From Clostridia bacterium (GTDB lineage: Bacteria > Bacillota > Peptococcia > DRI-13 > UBA5745), in assembly GCA_018436095.1 (NCBI GenBank), contig JAHDMJ010000011.1:1-64000 (forward strand): 64,000 nt of DNA, written 5' to 3'. The position numbers and the translations under genes are program-made. The notes beneath the pieces were generated by a model. That model searched no databases. It had not been told where the DNA came from and worked only from the letters and a program-made list of their open reading frames with translations. Within the stretch, counting starts at the first letter, position 1; each line of letters opens with the position of its first letter. Shown piece after piece: positions 34,541 through 42,043 of the stretch.

Positions 34541-35416
34541 TCAGCCTCCTTTTGCCACTCTAATATTCAACTTGTTTATTTTAAGAAATAAATTTTCCAA
34601 AATTAATAAGGCATTAACGTTGCGTTCCAGAAAATAGCCGGCCTGCCAAACCTCTTCCAAAGCGGCCAAAAGCTTTCGCCCGTCGGCAGCAAACCCTGCC
34701 GGCAGGTCTTCTATAAGGCCTTTTTCCGCGGCCTGGGGGCTCAAATGGCTGACCAGGCTTTCCCGCAACAAAAACTCCAAGGCAGCCAAAAATTCCGGCA
34801 GCCTTTTTTTGCGGCTGCCTTCCACAAAGGCAGCTTTATCAAACACGGCATAATAGCCCTGGCTTTCCAGGGCTCTCACTACATCCAGGACCAGATCTAA
34901 TTCTGCCTGGGCAGGCAAAAGCTGCCGGCAGCCAAAATCAATGAGCTGGCAGCGGGAGCGCACCGTCGGCAGCAGATCCTGGGGCCTGTCCGTCAAAAGC
35001 AGCAGCACCGTATCCTCCGGCGGCTCCTCCAGGGTTTTCAGCAGGCAGTTTTGGCTTTCCTCCCTCATCCGGTGGGCTTCTAGCAAAACGGCTACTTTAA
35101 CCTGGCCGGCAGGGGCTTTTCCCATCAGCTTAGCCTGCAGCTCCCGGATCTGGCGAATCTGAATCAGCCCCGCCGCGCCCTGGGGAGCAATGGTAAACCA
35201 ATAAGGAAAAACCTCCGACTTGATTTGACGGCAATGAACACAGCTGCCGCAAGGCCGGCCGCTTGGCTCATCGCTCAGGCAATTCAAATATGCCGTCAGG
35301 CGACGGGCTTCCTCAAAAAGAACCTGGGCATTGCCGCCTTTAAATATCAGTGCGTGACTTATCTTTTGCCTGCCGGTCAAAGGCAGGCTGCTGGCCGGTA
35401 AAGATACTGGGGACAT
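34541..35416 (-). CDS. holB: DNA polymerase III delta-prime subunit
   Basis: The 291-residue product is a clamp-loader AAA+ subunit: the degenerate N-terminal motif (SHALIFKGGNAQVLFEEA), the zinc module (CGSCVHCRQIKSEV), the sensor region (QNCLLKTLEEPPEDTVLLLLT) and the SRC motif (PTVRSRCQLIDFG). The canonical Walker A lysine region is degenerate, as is normal for delta-prime. It works with DnaX and delta to load the beta clamp. It is the second gene of the operon beginning with darA, 8 bases downstream of it. Confidence 0.93.
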   Translation of the reverse strand: MSPVSLPASSLPLTGRQKISHALIFKGGNAQVLFEEARRLTAYLNCLSDEPSGRPCGSCVHCRQIKSEVFPYWFTIAPQGAAGLIQIRQIRELQAKLMGKAPAGQVKVAVLLEAHRMREESQNCLLKTLEEPPEDTVLLLLTDRPQDLLPTVRSRCQLIDFGCRQLLPAQAELDLVLDVVRALESQGYYAVFDKAAFVEGSRKKRLPEFLAALEFLLRESLVSHLSPQAAEKGLIEDLPAGFAADGRKLLAALEEVWQAGYFLERNVNALLILENLFLKINKLNIRVAKGG

Positions 35417-35424
35417 TGCTTCTC

Positions 35425-35751
35425 CTAAATCTTGTAGTTTTCCACCACATCCAAAACGAATACGGTGGCTCCGCCCATTCTGACCATCACATCCACGGGA
35501 ATAATACTTTCCTCCGCCGCCAGCATGGGGGTCATGGGTACCATTTGCTTCCGGGGCTTGCAGACCCGCCGGACCACCTGGATTACTTCTTCTTTTTTGT
35601 CGTCTTCTACGCCAATCAGCAAAGTAGTATTGCCCCGGCGCAAAAAACCGCCGCTGCTGGCCAGCTTCGTGGCTTGGAAGCCTCCTTCCGACAAAGCGTC
35701 CAGCAAAGCATGAATATCCATATCATCGACGACACACATGACTAGCTTCAT
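35425..35751 (-). CDS. darA: PII-like cyclic-di-AMP receptor DarA (YaaQ/PstA)
   Basis: The 108-residue product matches the DarA family: KLVMCVVDDMDIHALLDALSE at the start, SSGGFLRRGNTTLLIGVEDD in the ligand-binding B-loop area, and a C-terminal strand (VTVFVLDVVENYKI-like end ATVFVLDVVENYKI). These homotrimeric PII-like proteins bind cyclic di-AMP; the downstream target is not settled. It is the first gene of its operon here. The usual upstream neighbour tmk is absent, and an Lrp gene is divergent instead. Confidence 0.93.
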   Translation of the reverse strand: MKLVMCVVDDMDIHALLDALSEGGFQATKLASSGGFLRRGNTTLLIGVEDDKKEEVIQVVRRVCKPRKQMVPMTPMLAAEESIIPVDVMVRMGGATVFVLDVVENYKI

Positions 35752-35948
35752 TTTTTACGCCTCCTCTTTCTTAATACTTTAGTAATTATTTATATATTGT
35801 ACATAGCATAAAAGCTTTATCATTTTATTTATATCAATTTATATGATACCACAATTGCCTATTTCTTACCACAAGCTTTTTTGGTACACTAAGAGACGCA
35901 AAGAAATGCGGGAAGAACGATACGGGAGATGAAAAGTGGAGGTGCGCC

Positions 35949-36410
35949 ATGAAAAAAATTGATGAAACCGACCAAAAAATATTGGATCTCCTTTGTGAGG
36001 ATGCCAGGATGTCCTATGCTGAATTGGGGCGGCGCCTGAATCTAACCAGGGTTACCGTCAGGGAAAGAGTTAACGACTTAGTAGAATCGGGAGTTATCGA
36101 ACGTTTCAGCATCATCATCAATCCTGCCAAAGCCGGTTATCATCTATCGGCCTTCTTCGAAATCGGCGTCCATCCCAGCAAGCTCCACGAAGTGGCAAAA
36201 GCCTTAGCGGCCAATAAGTTTGTCCAAAGCGTCAATCAAATGACGGGTCCTAGTACATTGCACGTCCATGCCAGCTTATATGACAACAACCACCTGCAGG
36301 ATTTCATGAAAGACGCCATCTATAATTTGCCTGGTATCAACAACGTTAACAGTTATGTACTGTTGCGAGGCTTTAAAGTCAAGCGGGGCGGCGTAAAAAT
36401 TGGCAATTAA
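35949..36410 (+). CDS. Lrp/AsnC-family transcriptional regulator
   Basis: The 153-residue product begins MKKIDETDQKILDLLCEDARMS with the Lrp winged helix-turn-helix (YAELGRRLNLTRVTVRERV), followed by the RAM/ligand domain (GYHLSAFFEIGV, FVQSVNQMTGPSTLHVHASL). GTGGAGGTG precedes the ATG. Position and orientation directly upstream of the ubiD-TRAP-ubiX genes suggest that it is the local regulator, probably responding to the transported substrate or a product. Paired TACATTGTAA sites between it and ubiD are candidate operators. Confidence 0.9.
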   Translation: MKKIDETDQKILDLLCEDARMSYAELGRRLNLTRVTVRERVNDLVESGVIERFSIIINPAKAGYHLSAFFEIGVHPSKLHEVAKALAANKFVQSVNQMTGPSTLHVHASLYDNNHLQDFMKDAIYNLPGINNVNSYVLLRGFKVKRGGVKIGN

Positions 36411-36503
36411 CTGAAAAGTGCCTTACATTGTAAAAAAAATTTCTCTAGCCACTGAAAAGTCCGTACATTGTAATCTTCTATTCTTTTTTATATTTGCTAT
36501 ACT
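36411..36503 (+). promoter_or_regulatory. paired operator-like repeats and promoter upstream of ubiD
   Basis: Two direct repeats begin CTGAAAAGT at 36411 and 36452 and end in the palindromes TTACATTGTAA (36423-36433) and GTACATTGTAA (36463-36473). The palindrome centres are 40 bases apart, close to four helical turns. A -10 like TATACT lies at 36498-36503, so the second site falls over the -35 region. This suits cooperative binding by an Lrp-type octamer; it is an inference. Confidence 0.55.
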
Positions 36504-36598
36504 GGTCACAGCGCAGACTGCATAGCATAAAAAAGGAAAACGATGAGGGCCCATCGGTGGTTATTTGTCTTTTAAAAAAGGTAAGGAGGAGATATCCT

Positions 36599-38005
36599 GT
36601 GCCAAAAGATTTACGCTACTTTTTAGATAAGATGCAAAAGGAAATGCCGGAGGACCTGGTCACCATTACGAAAGAGGTGGATCCTAAGTTCGAAGTGGTT
36701 GCCATTCAGCAAAAGCTGGAGGACCAAAACCGCTACCCTATGCTAATGTTTGAGAACATCAAAAACAATTATGGTGAACCCAGCGGCTTTCGTCTGACCA
36801 GCAACGTATTTGCCAACCGGGCCCACTGTGCTCTTGCCCTGGAGCTGCCCAAAGATAAATGGCAAATGGAAACCAGTCTGGAATACTCCCGTTTGGCCCA
36901 TCAGCCCATCAAGCCTGTTGTTGTAGACAAATCTCAGGCTCCTTGCAAAGAAGTGATACTCACCGGCGACGACGTAGATATGTATAAGCTGCCGGTGCTG
37001 ACCCATCACGAAATGGACGGCCTTCCCTACCTGCCGGATGTGGTAGTGGCAGCGGACCCGGATACCGGTGTTTATAATGCCTCCCATCACCGGATGATCA
37101 TCGCCGGCAAAGACGAATCCCGGATCTGGATGAGTCCCCGTCATCTTTGGAATTATTTTATGAGAGCACAGGAAAAAGGCGAACCCTTGCCCATCGCCCA
37201 CGTTTTAGGCCACCATCCCTGTTTCTACTTAGGGTCCGAATCCATATTACCTATGCAAAGCGATGAGTATGAAATCATCGGCGGCCTCCTCCAGGAACCT
37301 CTGCGGCTGGTACCTTCGGAAACCTACGGTGATAAGCTGATGGTGCCGGCAGATGCCGAGATCATCATCGAAGGTGAAATTCTGCCAAATTTAAGGGAAC
37401 CGGAAGGCCCCTTCGGCGAATTTACCGGTTATTACGGCCCTCAGCGTTGGTCTCCCGTGGTGAAAATCAAGGCTATTACCCACCGTAAGAATCCTATTTA
37501 TTTGAATGTTCTCTGTGGTCATCCCGATACCTCCATCGTGGGAGGCATTGCCAAAGAAGCTTGCTTTTACGAAGAATTGAAGCGCCTCATGCCTGGTATT
37601 CAAGCCGTTCATCTGCCGATTTCCGGCTGCTGCCGCTTCCATGCCTATATTTCAATAAAGCAAAGGTTCAACGGCGAAGCAAAAATGGCGGGGCTGGCAG
37701 CCCTTCCCCATCACGATATCGTAAAGCATATTGTAGTAGTGGATGAGGATATCGATCCCTTCAATGAAAAGGAAGTCTTGTGGGCCATCGCCACCCGGGT
37801 TCAAGCCGATAAAGACGTAACCATCATTCCCCATTGCCGGGGAGGTTTGCTGGATCCTTCCTGTACCATTGAAGGAATTGGTACAAAAATGATTATTGAC
37901 GCCACCAAGCCTATGACCCGCCCCTACGAAGAAAAAATCAGCGTGCCTAAAGAAGTCATGGACCGTATTCAATTAAAGGATTATCTAGGAAAGGATTGGT
38001 GTTAG
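36599..38005 (+). CDS. UbiD-family prenylated-FMN-dependent decarboxylase
   Basis: The start is GTG at 36599, 8 bases after AAGGAGGA, giving 468 residues, a usual UbiD length. Key blocks are the N-terminal LRYFLDKMQKEMPEDL, the cofactor region NRAHCALALELPKDK, and the catalytic loop REPEGPFGEFTGYYGP with the conserved Glu pair. The C-terminal part has IIPHCRGGLLDPSC. UbiD enzymes reversibly decarboxylate aromatic or unsaturated acids using prFMN made by UbiX, whose gene is in the same cluster. With the TRAP genes this suggests uptake and decarboxylation of an aromatic or acrylic acid. The exact substrate cannot be told. Confidence 0.9.
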   Translation: MPKDLRYFLDKMQKEMPEDLVTITKEVDPKFEVVAIQQKLEDQNRYPMLMFENIKNNYGEPSGFRLTSNVFANRAHCALALELPKDKWQMETSLEYSRLAHQPIKPVVVDKSQAPCKEVILTGDDVDMYKLPVLTHHEMDGLPYLPDVVVAADPDTGVYNASHHRMIIAGKDESRIWMSPRHLWNYFMRAQEKGEPLPIAHVLGHHPCFYLGSESILPMQSDEYEIIGGLLQEPLRLVPSETYGDKLMVPADAEIIIEGEILPNLREPEGPFGEFTGYYGPQRWSPVVKIKAITHRKNPIYLNVLCGHPDTSIVGGIAKEACFYEELKRLMPGIQAVHLPISGCCRFHAYISIKQRFNGEAKMAGLAALPHHDIVKHIVVVDEDIDPFNEKEVLWAIATRVQADKDVTIIPHCRGGLLDPSCTIEGIGTKMIIDATKPMTRPYEEKISVPKEVMDRIQLKDYLGKDWC

Positions 38006-38007
38006 TT

Positions 38008-38163
38008 ATGTCAAGAATCTTCTGGGTCGCCTGCCCTAAATGCAAAAAAAAGTTTTATGCAGCCGTTGACGATTATCGCCACAAGGATCGAAAAATGATG
38101 TGCCCCTTCTGCCAGGCCCGTTTCCTGGATGAAGAGGCTGACGAAATCGTAGATTCGGATTAA
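38008..38163 (+). CDS. small zinc-ribbon protein linked to UbiD
   Basis: This 51-residue ORF starts 2 bases after the ubiD stop. It has two CxxC pairs, ACPKCKKKF near residue 9 and MCPFCQARF near residue 33, and an acidic tail (DEEADEIVDSD). GTTAGTTATG gives little ribosome site, so translation may be coupled to ubiD. Its size, cysteine pattern and position recall the small D subunit of the BsdBCD/VdcBCD hydroxyarylic acid decarboxylases, where ubiX- and ubiD-like genes also flank it. That equivalence is inferred from layout, not from clear sequence identity. Confidence 0.75.
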   Translation: MSRIFWVACPKCKKKFYAAVDDYRHKDRKMMCPFCQARFLDEEADEIVDSD

Positions 38164-38211
38164 TTCCCCAATGTTCGTCAGATCGAATTGAATAAAGATA
38201 GGGGGAAGTTT

Positions 38212-39270
38212 ATGTTAGCCAAAAAAATAGGAAAAATCTTCTGTTTATTTTTGATGCTTACCCTACTCATAAGCGCCTGCGGTCAAAGCGGCACTACTAC
38301 ACCTACTACATCTACCACACCACCCTCCTCTTCCGGTGACGGCGCCCCTGCATCCGCACCAGCACAGGAAACATTTAAAATCTACCTGGCTGGTGCTACA
38401 CCCGGGGGCGGCGGAGTCTGGGATATGATAGGCGCCGGAATGGCGGAAGCCATTATTCGCAGCAATAAAGGCTCTTCCGTGACTGTTGTACCCGGCGGCG
38501 GCGTTTCCGACGTACCCGTTGTCAGCGATAAAGAAGCGGAATTAGGCCTGACCCATAGCGTCATTGCCGTAGCCGGCGTAAAAGGCGAAGATCCTTTTAC
38601 TCAAGCCTATACTAACATTCGAGGCGTAGCCTCGTTCTACGGCAGCCCTCTGCAATTTGCGGTCAGCCCGAAGCTGGGCTTAACCAGTATTGGCGACATT
38701 AAAGAAAACAAGGTCCCCATCAAGCTGGCTGTGGGCGATCCTGGTTCCACCGGTGAGTTAGCAACAAAACGTATTCTGGAAGCTTATGGTATGACTTATG
38801 GGGATATTGAGTCCTGGGGTGGCCAGATCCTATTTAAAGATATGGGTGAGGCCGCTACCATGTATGGCGATGATATCATCAATGGCTTTACTTTGCTGAC
38901 CCTGGCTCCCAATGGCCCTTTGCAGCAGGTATCCAGTAATAAAGAAGTGCAGTTGCTGCCTATCGACCAGGATAAGGTCCGGCAGATGGTAGATAATTAC
39001 GGCTATTCCGCTGCTTCCATACCGCAAGATGCCTATGCTTTTATGACCGGGGATCTTACTTCTTTCAGTTCTCAGGTAGTTTTAATAACCAGTGACGACC
39101 GTTCGGAACAGGAAGTTTACCAAATCACTAAGGCATTTCTGGAGAACATCGATTATCTTCGTTCCATCCACAACAACCTAAAGGATTTGCAACCGTCAGA
39201 TATGGTGGATACCGGTATAGAACTCCATCCTGGCGCTGCTAAAGCTTATAAAGAAGCAGGCGTCCTGTAA
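38212..39270 (+). CDS. TAXI-family TRAP transporter solute-binding lipoprotein
   Basis: The 352-residue precursor (start at 38212 after AGGGGG) has lipobox LLISACGQ and a Ser/Thr/Pro-rich spacer (TTTPTTSTTPPSSS). The TAXI-type binding domain follows: FKIYLAGATPGGGGVWDMIGAGMAEA (here shortened to its parts), GVSDVPVVSDKEAELGLTHS, and VGDPGSTGELATKRILEAYGM. It captures the ligand outside the membrane for the fused permease encoded next. TAXI systems transport carboxylates such as glutamate or alpha-ketoglutarate and other organic acids. The neighbouring UbiD/UbiX genes make an unsaturated or aromatic acid plausible. Confidence 0.92.
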   Translation: MLAKKIGKIFCLFLMLTLLISACGQSGTTTPTTSTTPPSSSGDGAPASAPAQETFKIYLAGATPGGGGVWDMIGAGMAEAIIRSNKGSSVTVVPGGGVSDVPVVSDKEAELGLTHSVIAVAGVKGEDPFTQAYTNIRGVASFYGSPLQFAVSPKLGLTSIGDIKENKVPIKLAVGDPGSTGELATKRILEAYGMTYGDIESWGGQILFKDMGEAATMYGDDIINGFTLLTLAPNGPLQQVSSNKEVQLLPIDQDKVRQMVDNYGYSAASIPQDAYAFMTGDLTSFSSQVVLITSDDRSEQEVYQITKAFLENIDYLRSIHNNLKDLQPSDMVDTGIELHPGAAKAYKEAGVL

Positions 39271-39278
39271 CGTGTACT

Positions 39279-39311
39279 AAAAAAGCGGGGAAGCTAACTC
39301 CCCGCTTTTTT
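39279..39311 (+). terminator. internal terminator/attenuator between binding protein and permease
   Basis: AAAAAAGCGGGGA (39279-39291) pairs perfectly with TCCCCGCTTTTTT (39299-39311) around a 7-base loop. It sits directly after the binding-protein stop and before the permease ribosome site. A partial terminator here would give more binding protein than membrane protein, as is common for transport operons. Confidence 0.8.
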
Positions 39312-39342
39312 AAAAAGATAATGTAGGAGAGGTGGTTATTCC

Positions 39343-41370
39343 GTGGCTTTCCTGGATAAAGGTTCAAAACGGGATTTGAAAGGATCCTTTATAGGTAATC
39401 TCATTTATTACAGTGCTGCAGCTTTAGCTCTATATGGAATTTATGCTTCTGTTTTTTCTCATCCCCATGCCATTATGTATAGAGGAGTTTTCATTGCTGC
39501 CCTTTTAGCTATGACCCTGCTGCGTTACACTGTTCCTAATGCCAAAACAAAAAATATCCGGACTATCGATTATATATTAGCGGTATTAAGCATCCTGATC
39601 GGCTTATATATTATTCTTAATACTAGCCGCTATGTATTTCGCACTCCTTTTTTTGATCCCGTTACTACTACGGACTTCATTTTTGGTATTTTGGCTATTC
39701 TTTTGGTACTGGAAGCAACCAGAAGAGCCATAGGCTATCCCCTTACTCTCATCAGCGTTATTTTGCTGTTTTATCCGTTTTTTGGCAAGTATGTGCCTGG
39801 TATGTTCGGTCACAGGGGATTTACTTTTGCCAAAGTAATTGAGCAGATGTTTATGACAACCAGCGGTATCTTTGGCGAGTCCGTTGGCATTGCTACTTCC
39901 TATGTGCTGATGTTTGTCGTATTCGGAGAATTTCTTAACTCCACCGGCGGCGGCGACTTCTTTTTTGATCTTTCCAGATCCATAGCCGGTTCCACCAGGG
40001 GTGGTCATGCTAAAACTGCAGTAGTAGCCAGCGCTTTGTTTGGTTCTATCTCCGGCAGCCCTATTTCCAATGTGGCCACCACCGGCGCCATGACCATACC
40101 GATGATGAAGCGCTCCGGTTATCCCGCTTATTTTGCCGGCGCTGTAGAAACTGCAGCTTCCTGCGGCGGCACTATCATGCCTCCCGTTATGGGAGCCGTA
40201 GCTTTCCTTATGGCGGAAATCATCGGCGTCACTTATACCCAGGTGCTGATCGCCGCTGTCATTCCTGCTTTGCTTTATTACGGCGCTGTTTTCTTTGCTG
40301 TAGATTTTGAAGCCGTACGGCAAAATTTAAAAGGTGATAGCAAAGAAAACAAACCACCTGTATTAAAAATATTGATTAAAGGCATTCAGTACTTATTTCC
40401 CCTGATCTGGCTGGTAGCCCGCCTCTTTATGGGATTAAGCCCCTCCCGGGTGGCTTTGGAAGCCATTGTCTGGATGATCGTCATCGCGCTGATCAGCCGC
40501 AATCCCAAATATCCCATCACGGTAAAAGGCTTAGTTAAGTCCCTAGTAGGCTCTACCTATTCCCTGATGCCCGTTGCCCTGGCCTGCGCCACCGCCGGTC
40601 TGGTCATCGGCGTTATCAACCTGACGGGGCTGGGAGCAAAATTCACTTCCCTGATTATGGCTTTAGGCCGGGGTATGCTTTTCCCCGCATTGCTGCTTAC
40701 TATGCTGGTTACCATTATTTTAGGTATGGGTATGTCCATCAGCCCCACCTATTTGCTGGCGGCCTCCTTAGCAGCACCGGGCCTTATTAATGTTGGCGTC
40801 TCTCCCATGGCCGCTCATTTGTTTATCGTATACTTTTCCGCCATGGCCACCATGACGCCTCCGGTATCTCTGGCTGCTTATACTGCGGCAGGCATAGCTG
40901 ATGCCGATCCCATTAAGGTAGGATTCACAGCGGTACGAATAGGAATTGTAGCTTTTGTCATCCCCTTTGTCTTTATTTATCAGCCTCAGATCATTTTACA
41001 ATCTACTAATTATATCGATACTGTTTTCTCCGTTATCTTTACGTTGTTTGGTGTAGTTGCCCTCACCGGCGGCATAAACTCTTGGTTTTTCCGCATTCTC
41101 TCTTACTGGGAAATAGGCGTGATGCTTGTTGCCTGCCTGTTGATGTTTTTACCTTATTACCTGCTTAATATCATAGGCCTGGTTATTTTTATAGCAATCA
41201 CCTTCTATCTCTACCGTACTAAAGATAAAGCGGTTGCCCTGCCTCATCACCATTCCCAGGAACCGCCAGAAGAAACAGCGGGCTTGGCAGCTTTCGAGGA
41301 ATGGGAAAACTCCATAGTTATGCCCGCCTCTTCAGTTGACGACTTAACAAATACGGGAGACGCATCATGA
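39343..41370 (+). CDS. TRAP transporter fused small-large permease (DctQM type)
   Basis: The 675-residue product, starting at GTG 39343 after GGAGAGGTGG, is a fused permease. An N-terminal four-helix DctQ-like part (residues about 20-150) is joined to the DctM-like unit. The latter has the hallmark GSISGSPISNVATTGAMTIPM and AASCGGTIMPPVMGAVAFLMAE near residues 225-285, then MTPPVSLAAYTAAGIADADP in the second half. About 16 or more membrane segments are visible, and a His/Glu-rich cytoplasmic tail ends the protein. It works with the TAXI binding protein upstream as a secondary transporter driven by an ion gradient. The stop overlaps the ubiX start as ATGA. Confidence 0.93.
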   Translation: MAFLDKGSKRDLKGSFIGNLIYYSAAALALYGIYASVFSHPHAIMYRGVFIAALLAMTLLRYTVPNAKTKNIRTIDYILAVLSILIGLYIILNTSRYVFRTPFFDPVTTTDFIFGILAILLVLEATRRAIGYPLTLISVILLFYPFFGKYVPGMFGHRGFTFAKVIEQMFMTTSGIFGESVGIATSYVLMFVVFGEFLNSTGGGDFFFDLSRSIAGSTRGGHAKTAVVASALFGSISGSPISNVATTGAMTIPMMKRSGYPAYFAGAVETAASCGGTIMPPVMGAVAFLMAEIIGVTYTQVLIAAVIPALLYYGAVFFAVDFEAVRQNLKGDSKENKPPVLKILIKGIQYLFPLIWLVARLFMGLSPSRVALEAIVWMIVIALISRNPKYPITVKGLVKSLVGSTYSLMPVALACATAGLVIGVINLTGLGAKFTSLIMALGRGMLFPALLLTMLVTIILGMGMSISPTYLLAASLAAPGLINVGVSPMAAHLFIVYFSAMATMTPPVSLAAYTAAGIADADPIKVGFTAVRIGIVAFVIPFVFIYQPQIILQSTNYIDTVFSVIFTLFGVVALTGGINSWFFRILSYWEIGVMLVACLLMFLPYYLLNIIGLVIFIAITFYLYRTKDKAVALPHHHSQEPPEETAGLAAFEEWENSIVMPASSVDDLTNTGDAS

Positions 41371-41921
41371 AAAAAATCGTTGTAGCCATTTCAGGCGCAT
41401 CAGGAGCCATTTATGGCATTCGGCTTTTGGAAGCCCTCAGGGAAGCCGGAAAAGAATCTCATCTGATTCTCTCCGATTGGGCCAAAAAAACCATCGAAAT
41501 GGAAACAGATTATACGGTGGAGGAGGTTATCGCTTTAGCCTCTTATCATCACAGTCTCAACGATCTGGGGGCCTCCCTCTCCAGCGGCTCCTTTCAGCAT
41601 CAAGGTATGGTTATTGCCCCTTGCAGTATGAAAACTTTAGCAGGTATCGCCCAGGGCCTGGAGTTGAACCTGATTATCCGGGCCGCCAGCGTTACCCTGA
41701 AAGAGCAAAGAAAATTGATCCTTCTGCCCAGAGAAACGCCTTTGACCAGCATCCACCTGGAAAACATGCTTACCCTAACCAGGCTTGGCGTAGTCATGAT
41801 GCCGCCGGTACCGGCTTTATACAACCGGCCCGCCAGTCTGGACCAGGTGGTCAATCATACGGTAGCCCGGGTATTGGATCACCTGAACATCCCCAACGAG
41901 CTGACGCAGCGCTGGAGCTGA
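41367..41921 (+). CDS. ubiX: UbiX-type flavin prenyltransferase
   Basis: At 184 residues it has the family blocks VVAISGASGAIYGIRLLEAL, LSSGSFQHQGMVIAPCSMKTLAGIA and LLPRETPLTSIHLENML. UbiX joins dimethylallyl phosphate to FMN to make prFMN, the cofactor of the UbiD enzyme encoded upstream. The start overlaps the permease stop, so the gene belongs to the same operon, and a terminator at 41,980 closes the unit. Presence of both genes in one transport operon argues that the decarboxylase is active and conditionally expressed. Confidence 0.95.
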   Translation: MKKIVVAISGASGAIYGIRLLEALREAGKESHLILSDWAKKTIEMETDYTVEEVIALASYHHSLNDLGASLSSGSFQHQGMVIAPCSMKTLAGIAQGLELNLIIRAASVTLKEQRKLILLPRETPLTSIHLENMLTLTRLGVVMMPPVPALYNRPASLDQVVNHTVARVLDHLNIPNELTQRWS

Positions 41922-41979
41922 CTGCAGATTAGAACCGATTGATTTGCTTCTCTTTGCTCTCCCAATACATTATCAATAG

Positions 41980-42019
41980 GCAAAAAGCAGCCCCGTCTGG
42001 AAGGGGGGCTGCCTTTTGC
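41980..42019 (+). terminator. terminator after ubiX
   Basis: GCAAAAAGCAGCCCC (41980-41994) pairs with GGGGCTGCCTTTTGC (42005-42019). It lies between the convergent ubiX and the PLP decarboxylase gene, and the T and A tracts on its two flanks could serve both directions. Confidence 0.75.
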
Positions 42020-42043
42020 TGTTATTTTATTTTGCCGCTTTGT

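Noticed and set aside
41477-41932. A 151-residue ORF inside ubiX in another frame.
   Set aside because: It is a shadow frame; the ubiX frame has all family motifs.
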